The notes under the pieces were generated by a model. The model was not told the DNA's origin and made no database searches. It saw only the letters and a program-made list of their open reading frames with translations. From the NCBI RefSeq assembly GCF_014648035.1, contig NZ_BMQI01000014.1, positions 32,195 through 96,194 on the forward strand: a DNA stretch of 64,000 bases, given 5' to 3'. Positions 7,597-16,335 of the stretch are shown piece after piece; positions within the stretch are counted from its first letter, which is position 1, and each line of letters opens with the position of its first letter. The stretch comes from Shewanella algicola. GTDB taxonomy: Bacteria; Pseudomonadota; Gammaproteobacteria; Enterobacterales; Shewanellaceae. A program made the position numbers and the translations under genes.

Positions 7597-9447
7597 TTAC
7601 GTTACGCCTAAAGACTCGCTCTTGATCACTTGCATAATTCGGTCAAGATGCGAGGTTAGTAGTGTTCTATCATCGTTAGACAAATTGCACTCAGACAAGA
7701 TGAAGTGACATGTTTTAACAACATTACGCCAACGTGGATTATCAGGTAATTTTTTTACGTGTAGGTATTTATCTAAAGAGCGTGTTCTTAGACGACCAGA
7801 GTCGATAGATATCGTCCAAATTTGGCTTCTGTCGGCTAATTCTACTTTATTAGTTTTAGTGCTCTTTTCCCAAATATTAATGCAATCAAGCATGGTCGTG
7901 ACCAGTAATTCTGCAAACGAGGCTGTTAATTCGCTTGGTGATTGTGGTGAGGTGTCAGGTTGTTGTTCGCTCTCTTCATGCTCTGTTGTGTCGTCATTTG
8001 ACAATAAAAATAACTGCTGCTTATGTGACTCAATAATGGTCATTAAATGCTGCTGAGCTTTACGCTTTCGATAAATATAAAAACTCACTACAAAACCGAC
8101 AAGTAAACTAATACTGGTGATACTCAAAATTAAGTTAAGCAATTTATCAATTTCTTGGCTTTTTTGTTGGTTGATGATTTGCTCTTCTGCTAATGCTCGT
8201 TGCACGCGTTCATTTTCAATATCACTTTGTATTACTTTAATGTTTTCGCTGTATTTTTTTTCAAGCAAAGCCTCATGTAATACCTGATATCGCTTTAAAT
8301 ACACTAAGGACTCATAAGGACGCCCATTGTCATAATAGAGCTCACTTGCATATTGATAGATACTCATTTTTTGTAATGAGTCTTGCTTGGTGTCGCTATA
8401 ATCCATGGCGTTTTCAATGAATGTGATTGCTTGTGTGGCATTTTTTTGGTGATTGGCTATTTGCGCTTTTAAATAGTAAATCACATCATGAAATGAGTGA
8501 TCTTGACGAGGTAAATATTCAGATAAACTCTCTGCAACTGCTTGAGCGGGTACAAATTCACTAGCATTGATATGGATTGTGGCCAAATTGATTAAAGCCG
8601 AAAGTTTGTCGTTACCCGTTAAATTGTCGTTATAGGCCGATATTACCTTATCGCTATAAAAGTGTTTTTTATTGAACTCATTGTTTATATTATATATTTC
8701 AGCAAGATTACCGTAGAGGTGCGACATGTAACTAATGGCATTTACGTCTGCATTGCCACTTGTGTGACGTAAATAATGCTCGAGCGACAGTTCAAAGTAG
8801 CGTTGAGACTCGGTATATTTTTCGAGCTTTTTATAGATAAGGCCCAGATTACTCAAAGTTATTGCGGTATAAAAATCATTCCCCAAAGCTTCTTTAATAG
8901 CCAAACTTTTTTGATAGTAGTTTAAGGCTTTTGCATAGTGGTTTAAATACTGCTCCGTTAACGCTAAGTCGTTGTAGCTTTTGGCTAACCAAAGGTCAGA
9001 TTGTGCTGTTTGCGCGATATTTAATGCATTTTCAAATAGACTTTTTGCTTCAACATAGTCTTTTTTGTAGAGTTTTTCTGCTGCACTTTTGCGAAACCAA
9101 AGGTATTTGATTTCGTCATTCTGTTTAAATCCGGTGCTATTTTTTACAGCGATGAGTTGTTGTTCAGCGGCCGCAGCATTGTCTAACTCAAGGTAAAGAT
9201 CGTATAACGTTAATTGTAATTTAGCGGCTGTAATAGGGTAATTTTCTTTATCTAATGCAGTGAGTTGTTGGCTACAAAAACTGAGGCTAGCTTTGGGAGA
9301 GACTTGTTTTATACGAGTGTTACATTGTTCAAGTATAACGTTAGTTTCACTATTTATGTCTTCCGTTACCCCAATGTCTGCTACGGCACTAAGGCAGTAA
9401 ATACACAGTAAAAACATAGATAAAGAAGTTGTAGAAAATCCCTTCAC
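7597..9447 (-). CDS. Membrane-anchored TPR protein with a conserved-looking cytoplasmic tail
   Basis: 616 residues. A signal peptide (about 1-23) leads into TPR repeats from about 40 to 400, the clearest being SYNDLALTEQYLNHYAKALNYYQKSLA and its neighbour beginning TAITLSNLGLIYKKLEKY. A coiled-coil stretch rich in E/Q (about 400-430) precedes one membrane helix (about 435-457, SISLLVGFVVSFYIY). After an acidic linker comes a roughly 100-residue tail with KVELADRSQIW, GRLRTRSLDKYL, LPDNPRWRNVV and CNLSNDDR. The layout resembles periplasmic-TPR sensor proteins whose output domain is not a known kinase, cyclase or DNA-binding domain. It probably senses or scaffolds; the role is unknown. Confidence 0.8.
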   Translation of the reverse strand: MKGFSTTSLSMFLLCIYCLSAVADIGVTEDINSETNVILEQCNTRIKQVSPKASLSFCSQQLTALDKENYPITAAKLQLTLYDLYLELDNAAAAEQQLIAVKNSTGFKQNDEIKYLWFRKSAAEKLYKKDYVEAKSLFENALNIAQTAQSDLWLAKSYNDLALTEQYLNHYAKALNYYQKSLAIKEALGNDFYTAITLSNLGLIYKKLEKYTESQRYFELSLEHYLRHTSGNADVNAISYMSHLYGNLAEIYNINNEFNKKHFYSDKVISAYNDNLTGNDKLSALINLATIHINASEFVPAQAVAESLSEYLPRQDHSFHDVIYYLKAQIANHQKNATQAITFIENAMDYSDTKQDSLQKMSIYQYASELYYDNGRPYESLVYLKRYQVLHEALLEKKYSENIKVIQSDIENERVQRALAEEQIINQQKSQEIDKLLNLILSITSISLLVGFVVSFYIYRKRKAQQHLMTIIESHKQQLFLLSNDDTTEHEESEQQPDTSPQSPSELTASFAELLVTTMLDCINIWEKSTKTNKVELADRSQIWTISIDSGRLRTRSLDKYLHVKKLPDNPRWRNVVKTCHFILSECNLSNDDRTLLTSHLDRIMQVIKSESLGVT

Positions 9448-9703
9448 GTTGTCACCAATTCAATACCTGATTTTTGGGGGCTGTTATACAGCGATATCCA
9501 TTTAACATATTAACAACATAAACAGATAGTGAATGTAAATACAAGTAATCGTCGTGATTGATTGTCTGAGTCGCAAACTATGATGACATAGACACAATGG
9601 GTGCGGGTTGAGTTTAGTTATCGTATAGCTAAGCATTCGCGGGCTGATTTTTTGGCGATTAATCTTTATACTGCTCGCCTGTTTGGCTGGGTAGAAAGTA
9701 AAA

Positions 9704-10036
9704 ATGAAAAGTTGGATATTGTTAAGTGTGGCGATTTTAACCGAAGTTGTGGCGACATCTGCGCTTAAAGCCAGTGATGGATTTACTAAAGTTACGCCTT
9801 CAATAGTGGTTATTGTTGGGTATGTGTTGTCTTTTTACTTTCTTTCTCTAGCATTAAAAGGGATCCCGGTAGGTGTCGCTTATGCCACATGGGCAGGCCT
9901 TGGGATTGTGCTTATTACCTTAATAGCTTGGGTGATGTACGGTCAAAAATTAGATTTAGGTGCACTGGTGGGCATGGGGTTTATTTTGATTGGTGTGGTG
10001 ATAATGAATTTATTTTCGAATGTGACGCCGCATTAG
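9704..10036 (+). CDS. emrE: EmrE-type small multidrug resistance transporter
   Basis: 110-residue SMR protein with four membrane helices that works as a dimer, exchanging protons for cationic drugs. The essential membrane glutamate is at residue 14 (ILTEVVAT). [21 protein letters not shown] and [19 protein letters not shown] match the EmrE/QacE branch rather than the SugE/Gdx guanidinium branch, though substrate assignment from sequence alone is uncertain. The gene stands alone and ends in a strong shared terminator. Confidence 0.9.
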   Translation: MKSWILLSVAILTEVVATSALKASDGFTKVTPSIVVIVGYVLSFYFLSLALKGIPVGVAYATWAGLGIVLITLIAWVMYGQKLDLGALVGMGFILIGVVIMNLFSNVTPH

Positions 10037-10051
10037 CGTAGAAGGACAGGT

Positions 10052-10100
10052 AACGAAAAAGGGCTTAACAATGCACGTGACTGTTAAGCCCTTTTTCGTT
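10052..10100. terminator. Bidirectional terminator between emrE and yqhD
   Basis: Perfect 19-bp stem (10052-10070 with 10082-10100) with A-run and T-run flanks inside the stem, so it can act on both convergent genes. A second short hairpin (10111-10119 with 10126-10134, 9 bp) lies between it and the yqhD stop. Confidence 0.92.
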
Positions 10101-10146
10101 TCGAGCAACTCGAAGCGACCCTAATGTCGCTTCGATTAAATGCTGA

Positions 10147-11310
10147 CTACCATGCCATATCTAAAATTTTACGGCTGGTGGCTAAATCAACTTTGCCACT
10201 TTCAGATAATGCTGTCATGCCATGGGCTTCTAACGCGTCAACAACTTGAGATAGTTGCTCTTGCGTTACACCATGGTCACGTAAACGCACAGGTAAACCC
10301 ACTTGCTTGAAGAAAGCTTCGGTTTTGTCGATAGCCTGATCTACACGGCTTGCTTCGTCACCTTCTGTAATATCCCACACGCGTGCAGCATATTGTACGA
10401 GTTTGGCGTGTTTTTGCTCTTTCAGCACACGCCATAATGATGGCAAGATCACAGCGAGCGTTTGTGCATGGTCAATATCAAATAGGGCAGTTAGTTCGTG
10501 GCCAATCATATGAGTCGACCAATCTAACGGTACGCCTGTTCCTATCATGCCGTTTAGGGCAGATGTGGCACTCCACATTAAGTTTGCACGAGCATCATAG
10601 TTAGTTGGCTCTGCAACTGTGATTGGGCCAACTTCAATTAAGGTACGTAAAATACCTTCTGCCATGCGGTCTTGTACGCGGGCATCAACTGGGTAAGTGG
10701 CATATTGCTCAAGCACATGCACAAATGCATCAACCACACCGTTAGCAACCTGAATTTTTGGCAAGCTGAAGGTTAATTCAGGATCTAGCATGGCAAATGT
10801 AGGGTAAGCACATGGGTGGTTTACTGGGAATTTACCACCTTGATAACTTACAACGGCAAAGGCGTTCATTTCAGAACCGGTAGCGGGCAGGGTAGCAATC
10901 ACGCCGAGTGGAATCACTTTATCATCAGCCACTGGCACTGGGGTAAATCCATGTTGTAGTAAGCTTGCTGTATCGCCGTCAAACTGAGTGGCAAGGGCGA
11001 TAAATTTGGTGCCGTCCATAACTGAACCGCCACCCACAGCTAACAAGAAGTCGATTTTTTCATTACGTGCCACTTCTACAACTTTTAGCAGAGTGTCATA
11101 TTTTGGGTTGGCTTCAATACCACCAAATTCAAATACAGTGCGGTTACCTAAAGTGGCTTTGACTTTATCAAGCGTACCAAAACGTTGCACGCTGCCGCCG
11201 CCATAAGTGATTAATACTCTGGCATTGGCTGGTATAAGTTGATCTAACTCTGCAATACGGTCTTTACCGAAAACAACATGAGTAGGGTTACGATAATTAA
11301 AGTTAAGCAT
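10147..11310 (-). CDS. yqhD: NADPH-dependent iron-containing aldehyde reductase/alcohol dehydrogenase, YqhD type
   Basis: 387-residue group III alcohol dehydrogenase that reduces short-chain and lipid-peroxidation aldehydes with NADPH. RVLITYGGGSVQRFGTLD, FLLAVGGGSVMDGTKFIA (nucleotide-binding loop) and VIATLPATGSEMNAFAVV match E. coli YqhD closely. The metal ligands are present in VVDAFVHVLEQY (Asp and His) and THMIGHELTALFDIDHAQTL (two His). Length equals the E. coli enzyme. The divergent AraC-type gene is its probable activator. Confidence 0.94.
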   Translation of the reverse strand: MLNFNYRNPTHVVFGKDRIAELDQLIPANARVLITYGGGSVQRFGTLDKVKATLGNRTVFEFGGIEANPKYDTLLKVVEVARNEKIDFLLAVGGGSVMDGTKFIALATQFDGDTASLLQHGFTPVPVADDKVIPLGVIATLPATGSEMNAFAVVSYQGGKFPVNHPCAYPTFAMLDPELTFSLPKIQVANGVVDAFVHVLEQYATYPVDARVQDRMAEGILRTLIEVGPITVAEPTNYDARANLMWSATSALNGMIGTGVPLDWSTHMIGHELTALFDIDHAQTLAVILPSLWRVLKEQKHAKLVQYAARVWDITEGDEASRVDQAIDKTEAFFKQVGLPVRLRDHGVTQEQLSQVVDALEAHGMTALSESGKVDLATSRKILDMAW

Positions 11311-11598
11311 AATAGGCGCCTTTTGGTTTAGCGATAAAACAATAAATACGTTGCTGTTTACCGATACTCTTAAACATCAGGTTGTAAAAGTGACGTAAAC
11401 AACAGCCAGAAATCATGTGTCTATAATAATCTCTTGAGTAAAAATAAACATACACAGAACTATTGCGTTCATGCTCATTCCTACTTTTTTTTGTTTAAAT
11501 AAGACGTTTATTTGCTAAATATAATGCCTTTTACTACTTTTTTGGTAATATCTATCGTAACTCGGCAATGGTGCTGTTAATTTTATTAAGGTGGTTTT

Positions 11599-12468
11599 AT
11601 GAATGAGATAGCAACATTAATGGCACAGCTTGCACCACAAGAAGGAGTTAATAATACTCATTTGGCTGGGGTACGTGTGTTTCGTGGCTCACAATATGCT
11701 TCTCGGGGGCCATTATGCTATTCCCAGGGGGTGTTGATTGTGGGTCAGGGCAAAAAGCGTGTCTATATTGAGGATAAAACCTTTGACTACGACCGTCAGC
11801 ATTCTTTAGTAATGACGGTACCGCTCCCGGTTGAATGTGAAACTTTTGCCAGTATTGAAGAACCGGTGTTAGTGTTGATGGTGGATATTAACTTAGTGCA
11901 GTTAAATTACATCGTTAAGTTAATGGACGAACATCATCAAATTCCAAAAGATTTAAATGAGTCGCGCCAAAGTGGTTTTTTTATTGCCGACAGCACTGAA
12001 GACATGGATTGCAGTGTTATCCGCTTATTGCAGGCTTTGCAGTCGCCGTTAGAGGCTAAAGTGATGGGCGAGGCGTTAGTGCTCGAACTGCTATATCGCT
12101 TATTAGATGCGCCAAATTCCGCGCCGCTGTTTGCTTTGTCGTTAAGCCACACTCGTTTGTCTCGGGTTGAAAAAGCCTTGAGTTATATCCATAAGCATTA
12201 TGGTGAGTCGGTTGAGGTGGATACGCTAGCGAGCTTAGTGAACATGAGCCCGTCGGCATTTCATCGTTGTTTTAAAGAGGTTACCACGTCTTCGCCTATT
12301 CAATATTTAAAGAAAATTCGCTTAAATAAAGCCAGAGAGTTATTGCAATTACAACGGCTGAAAGTGAAAGAGGTATCTACCCAGGTGGGCTATGAAAGCA
12401 CCGCACAATTTAGCCGTGAATTTAAACGCTACTTTGATCAAAGCCCAGGTGAGTTTGCTCGGTTATAA
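11599..12468 (+). CDS. yqhC: AraC-family regulator, YqhC-like
   Basis: 289 residues. The N-terminal half is a cupin-like AraC ligand domain (SQGVLIVGQGKKRVYIEDK). The C-terminal 100 residues hold two helix-turn-helix motifs (VDTLASLVNMSPSAFHRCFKE and VKEVSTQVGYESTAQFSREF) and the usual SPGEF ending. Divergence from yqhD, with a 288-bp shared intergenic region, fits E. coli YqhC, which activates yqhD in response to reactive aldehydes. The intergenic region holds a good -10 (TATAAT, 11520-11525) facing this gene and a short AAATAA/TTATTT inverted repeat at 11497-11513. Confidence 0.85.
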   Translation: MNEIATLMAQLAPQEGVNNTHLAGVRVFRGSQYASRGPLCYSQGVLIVGQGKKRVYIEDKTFDYDRQHSLVMTVPLPVECETFASIEEPVLVLMVDINLVQLNYIVKLMDEHHQIPKDLNESRQSGFFIADSTEDMDCSVIRLLQALQSPLEAKVMGEALVLELLYRLLDAPNSAPLFALSLSHTRLSRVEKALSYIHKHYGESVEVDTLASLVNMSPSAFHRCFKEVTTSSPIQYLKKIRLNKARELLQLQRLKVKEVSTQVGYESTAQFSREFKRYFDQSPGEFARL

Positions 12469-12510
12469 TACGCATTTTCGTTGGGGTATTTCATTGATTA
12501 AGGGTTTAAT

Positions 12511-12852
12511 ATGTCAGCAATTGCACCCACAAAAATAACGTTTTTTGAGTTTTTAACGCCACTCGTAGCGTCGGGGCAAAAGACGATTACCATCCGTGAT
12601 TTCAGCGAAAGTCATTACCAACCTGGCACTCAAGTTGAGGTCTACACTCTTGAAAGCCATACTAAGGTTTGTGACATTGTTATTTTGGCCGTTGAGCCAT
12701 TAGCCTTTGACGACATCAATGAATTTCATGCCGACCAAGAAAGCTTACCTTTAGACGAACTTAAACACCTTATCCAACAGGTTTACCCTGACCAACAACG
12801 TCTATTTATGATCTCTTTTGCGCTTGTTGAGACGCAAGTAAGTTCGAATTAA
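12511..12852 (+). CDS. yqfB: ASCH-domain protein, N4-acetylcytidine amidohydrolase type
   Basis: 113-residue ASCH protein similar to E. coli YqfB, which hydrolyses N4-acetylcytidine to cytidine. Shared landmarks are KITFFEFL, GQKTITIRDFSESHY (the catalytic Thr/Lys region), DQESLPLDELKHLIQQVYP and an RLFMISF ending. It lies 42 bp after yqhC in the same direction, so it may be co-transcribed. Confidence 0.88.
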   Translation: MSAIAPTKITFFEFLTPLVASGQKTITIRDFSESHYQPGTQVEVYTLESHTKVCDIVILAVEPLAFDDINEFHADQESLPLDELKHLIQQVYPDQQRLFMISFALVETQVSSN

Positions 12853-12888
12853 TTGTCTATCAATCAGTGATCTCAAGTGTCATACCTC

Positions 12889-12924
12889 GTTTTAGACACG
12901 CTTCACTACAGCAGTGTCTAAAAC
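12889..12924. repeat. Perfect 11-bp inverted repeat in the gap before the radical SAM gene
   Basis: Arms 12889-12899 (GTTTTAGACAC) and 12914-12924 are exact reverse complements around a 14-nt loop. No T-run follows on the plus strand, so it is not a standard terminator. A second inverted repeat, TTTAGC-TACC-GCTAAA, lies at 12991-13006 in the same 250-bp gap, closer to the next gene. Confidence 0.6.
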
Positions 12925-13102
12925 ATGATCTGCTTAACAAATGATCTCTTCTAACCATGTTAGTTTGCATATCTATTAGTTACTTCACATTTTAGCTACC
13001 GCTAAAGTGATACTTTTGCTTTCTGCGTGTGACGTATTTGTATATCTAACATTTTACTGTCAATGGTTTTGCTCTTAGGGCTTCATTCAATTAGGATTTT
13101 CT

Positions 13103-14440
13103 ATGTCTTCAATCATTCAATCAGCCGGCCAAGAGTTGATTAAACCTTACCAAGCCAATATTACTGTGCCTAACTGGATGATAAGTTCAATGGAGCGGGT
13201 GATGCAGTATTATGTCGATAAAAATCTGCGTCTTGACACCATTTCAACAGACCGTATGCCTAAGCCTGTTGAAGGCAAAAAGTATATGTTGTACGCCCAC
13301 ATTCCTTTTTGTCATACCTTGTGCTCTTTTTGTACTTTTCACCGCTTTTTATTCCGTGAAGACAAAGCGCGTGAGTACTTTATTGCGCTACGCAAAGAAA
13401 TGCAGATGGCGAAAGATTTAGGCTATGAATTTGAGTCTATGTACATTGGCGGTGGCACCACCACGGTTTTAGAAGATGAACTCGCTCGCACTATTGAACA
13501 CGCAAAGACATTATTCCCGGGTATTAAAGAAGTGTCTTGTGAGTCTGATCCACAACATTTAGGCAGCCCTGAATTTAAACAGTTAAAAGGCCTAGTCGAC
13601 AGAATGTCGATTGGGGTGCAAAGCTTTGATGACGGCATTTTAAAAATGACCGACCGTTTAGATAAGTTTGGATCTGGGCAAGAAACCTTTGATCGCATTA
13701 TGGCGGCAAAAGAATTATTTCCAATTATCAACGTTGATTTAATCTTTGGTTTTAAAGGTCAAACTGACGAGATTATCCAGTCTGATCTCGATATGGCATC
13801 TAAGCTAGACCCGCGCCAAATTACCACTTATCCATTAATGATTACTCACCAAACACGTAAAAGTGTCAAAGGCGAACTCGCAGCGCCTCATGGTGAAATG
13901 GTTAACCAGTATCGTCAAATCTTGAATAGTTTAACAGGTCAGTATAACCAGCTTTCAGCTTGGGCCTTTGGTAAAACCGATAATGAGGGTTTTGATGAGT
14001 ACGTGATTGATTATGATGAGTACCTTGGTGTGGGTTCAGGCTCATTCAGTTTTTTAAATGATACTTTGTATGTGAATACCTTTTCACTGAAAAAATACCA
14101 ACAACGTATTGCACAAGGCCGCATGGCCGTTGAACAACAGAAAAAATACCAATTAAAAGAAGTGATGCAATATCGTTTCTTACTGGGTATGTTCTCTGGG
14201 CGTTTATCGCGTAAATATTTCCGCGATAACTTTAATGTCAATTTAGACACCGCATTATTTAAAGAAATGGCCTCAATGAAAGCCATGGGCGCGCTAAAAA
14301 ATGATCCGGTTAATCCTGACGAATTAATTGTGACCGACAACGGTAAAATGTTGGGCTTATTGATGATGAAAGAGTTTTACTCTGGTATGGACAATGTGCG
14401 TGCGCAGTTGCGTCAACCGCTTGCTGAGGCAGACATGTAA
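13103..14440 (+). CDS. HemN-like radical SAM protein
   Basis: 445-residue radical SAM protein of the coproporphyrinogen-dehydrogenase-like superfamily. The [4Fe-4S]/SAM cysteines are at 70, 74 and 77 (HIPFCHTLCSFC), followed by MYIGGGTTTVL (SAM-binding GGGT) and RMSIGVQSFDDGILKM, all HemN-like. A HemN C-terminal region is recognisable (VIDYDEYLGVGSGSFSFLN, then a winged-helix-like part). It differs enough from HemN that true coproporphyrinogen oxidation should not be assumed; relatives act as haem chaperones, methyltransferases or haem-degrading enzymes. The PfkB-like gene follows after 79 bp. Confidence 0.8.
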   Translation: MSSIIQSAGQELIKPYQANITVPNWMISSMERVMQYYVDKNLRLDTISTDRMPKPVEGKKYMLYAHIPFCHTLCSFCTFHRFLFREDKAREYFIALRKEMQMAKDLGYEFESMYIGGGTTTVLEDELARTIEHAKTLFPGIKEVSCESDPQHLGSPEFKQLKGLVDRMSIGVQSFDDGILKMTDRLDKFGSGQETFDRIMAAKELFPIINVDLIFGFKGQTDEIIQSDLDMASKLDPRQITTYPLMITHQTRKSVKGELAAPHGEMVNQYRQILNSLTGQYNQLSAWAFGKTDNEGFDEYVIDYDEYLGVGSGSFSFLNDTLYVNTFSLKKYQQRIAQGRMAVEQQKKYQLKEVMQYRFLLGMFSGRLSRKYFRDNFNVNLDTALFKEMASMKAMGALKNDPVNPDELIVTDNGKMLGLLMMKEFYSGMDNVRAQLRQPLAEADM

Positions 14441-14519
14441 TTTATGTCGATAACCGTGTGATCTACGCCGATTTTGTTATACTCAACACTCTTTTGTCGG
14501 GGTTTTTCTAGGTATCGCT

Positions 14520-15371
14520 ATGGCCAATATTTTACTGCTCGCTAATATCAATTGTGACCGTATTTTACGGTTAGATAAACCATTACAAACTGGCGGGCGG
14601 TTTCATTATCAGGACGGAGGCTTACGTTTAGGCGGTGGCGGTGCCAATACTGGCTTAGGTTTGGTGTGGGCAAAACACAATGTGTCGCTAGTCAGCGAAG
14701 TGGGCAGTGACGACATTGGCGATTGGATTTTAGCGAAAGCGAGTACCCTTGGATTAGATTGCCGTTTAGTTCATCGTTTTAGCGGTAACACCTGTGAGAT
14801 GTTGCTGGTGATGACGCCAGACGGCGAACGCACCATTATTAGACCACAACGGCCGATATTCGAGTTATCTCACGCTCCCAATTGGCAACAATGGGACGCG
14901 TTTTATATCAATTCATCTGCAAATGGTGCCGACATATGGGCCCAAGATGCTATTGACAGTAATCCTCATTGCAAAGTGATTGCGCAACTGGCTAAAGATC
15001 AGCGCAAGCGTCCTTGCCATGTGTTGATTGCCTCGATTACCGATATGCAGGGGCGTTGTAATCAAGCGCCGTGGCAGTTTGCTCAATCTATTGCTGGCGA
15101 TGCGCTACAGTATTTTATTGTTACCGATGGTGATAAAGGCGCAATAGCCTACAGTGTTGAAGGCGAACAGCATGTTCCCGCTGTGATGGCTGAGGTTGTT
15201 GATACCACTGGCGCAGGCGATGCGTATGCTGCGGGTGTTATCCATGGTTTATGCCAAAATATGCCCATTTTTGATGCAATGCATCAAGGGGCGTTATGGG
15301 CTTCATTTGCCGTTGCAACCCCAAGCTCTATACCTGGTGAAGCGCTTAAAAAGCACCTGACAGCAAGTTAA
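14520..15371 (+). CDS. PfkB-family carbohydrate kinase
   Basis: 283-residue ribokinase-like sugar/nucleoside kinase. The N-terminal substrate-binding glycine motif reads GLRLGGGGANTGLG. The C-terminal signature DTTGAGDAYAAGVIHGL contains the catalytic Asp and the anion hole. It is shorter than typical ribokinase (about 310), and the substrate is not recognisable. The close spacing after the radical SAM gene suggests one transcript, but I know no pathway joining them. A terminator lies about 140 bp downstream. Confidence 0.8.
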   Translation: MANILLLANINCDRILRLDKPLQTGGRFHYQDGGLRLGGGGANTGLGLVWAKHNVSLVSEVGSDDIGDWILAKASTLGLDCRLVHRFSGNTCEMLLVMTPDGERTIIRPQRPIFELSHAPNWQQWDAFYINSSANGADIWAQDAIDSNPHCKVIAQLAKDQRKRPCHVLIASITDMQGRCNQAPWQFAQSIAGDALQYFIVTDGDKGAIAYSVEGEQHVPAVMAEVVDTTGAGDAYAAGVIHGLCQNMPIFDAMHQGALWASFAVATPSSIPGEALKKHLTAS

Positions 15372-15460
15372 TGAAAATCTTTGCCGTTGTCATTTTTATG
15401 TCATGGTTGATCATTACTATGTGCCGGTCTAATCAACTTATACTCGATAGCAAAGCGTAA
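15371..15460 (+). CDS. Possible tiny hydrophobic peptide overlapping the kinase stop
   Basis: An ATG shares one base with the kinase stop (TAATG) and opens a 29-residue frame, MKIFAVVIFMSWLIITMCRS then a short polar tail. It would be a single-helix membrane peptide or a very small lipoprotein (ITMC is a poor lipobox). The overlapping start favours translational coupling, but so short a frame may be chance. Confidence 0.25.
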   Translation: MKIFAVVIFMSWLIITMCRSNQLILDSKA

Positions 15461-15539
15461 ATACGTCTATGTATTGGGTATTTTCGGTATTAACTCCCTA
15501 TTTTTGTTGCCTTACTATTTACGAGTAAGGCTTTTTTTT
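15439..15539 (+). ncRNA. Possible small RNA or 3'-UTR RNA ending in a strong terminator
   Basis: A -10-like TATACT (15439-15444) is followed about 65 nt later by a clear intrinsic terminator: stem GCCTTACT (15509-15516) with AGTAAGGC (15524-15531), then a run of eight T. A transcript of about 90 nt would result. No good -35 is visible, so the more cautious reading is simply the terminator of the kinase transcript with a long 3'-UTR. Confidence 0.3.
15509..15539 (+). terminator. Rho-independent terminator after the PfkB-like gene
   Basis: 8-bp GC-containing stem (15509-15516 with 15524-15531), a 7-nt loop and a T8 tail. Confidence 0.88.
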
Positions 15540-15588
15540 ACCTGAAATTTGGGTATATTGACTCTACAGGATCTGTGGGGAAGGCTGG

Positions 15589-16281
15589 ATGAATAAAAAG
15601 TGGGTTAACCGTATTTCGGGTTTGTATTTAGGTGACCAGGTGCAAATGCACAATGGTGTTGCCAGTGGTATTAACCAAAAACATGCCGCAACACAACTGA
15701 CTGTGCAGTTTGATCGCGTGGTGGGCAATAGTGAGGCCGATCCTAAGCATCATGGCGGCTTAGATCGAGTATTGCATCATTTTCCCCGCGAGCATTATGG
15801 CCAATATCGCCGCTGGGACTTAATGTCTAATTTTAAAGATGCGCCATCGATGGGTGAAAACATTAGTACTGTCGGTGTAAATGAGTCCCTCGTCAATATT
15901 GGTGATATTGTTCAAATTGGCGATGTCACTTTGCAAGTTACCCAACCACGCTCACCTTGTTTTAAACTCAATGTACAATTTGAACAGCCTAAATTTGCCC
16001 TCGCTATGCAAGAGAGCCGCATGTGTGGTTGGTTTTATCGAGTGTTGTCTGAAGGGGTTATTCGCCCAAGCGATAGTATTTGTTTAATCGAGCGTAAATC
16101 TGACATTAGTATTGCTAAGGCGATGCAAATTTACTTTTTACCTGAGTTTGATGCCGAGCAGTATCAAACTTTACTTGCTTGTGAAGGCTTAGCACAAAGC
16201 TGGGTAGAATCACTGCAACGCCGCTTAGCACAACAAAGTATTGAAGACTGGGCAATGCGTTTGTATGGTAAAGCCAGTTAA
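15589..16281 (+). CDS. yiiM: YiiM-like MOSC-domain protein
   Basis: 230-residue MOSC-domain protein with a C-terminal three-helix domain, as in E. coli YiiM, which helps detoxify N-hydroxylated bases such as 6-N-hydroxylaminopurine using molybdenum cofactor. Landmarks are DPKHHGGLDRVLHHFPREHY, SMGENIST, the MOSC cysteine in VTQPRSPCFKLN, and a matching ending SIEDWAMRLYGK. This adds one more molybdenum-cofactor user to the window. ATG 15589 is preceded by a Shine-Dalgarno-like GGGGAAGG. Confidence 0.9.
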   Translation: MNKKWVNRISGLYLGDQVQMHNGVASGINQKHAATQLTVQFDRVVGNSEADPKHHGGLDRVLHHFPREHYGQYRRWDLMSNFKDAPSMGENISTVGVNESLVNIGDIVQIGDVTLQVTQPRSPCFKLNVQFEQPKFALAMQESRMCGWFYRVLSEGVIRPSDSICLIERKSDISIAKAMQIYFLPEFDAEQYQTLLACEGLAQSWVESLQRRLAQQSIEDWAMRLYGKAS

Positions 16282-16335
16282 AAATACTGTTAGACAATAA
16301 CGTATACTAAATAACAGCATGATAAGGAAAATCGA

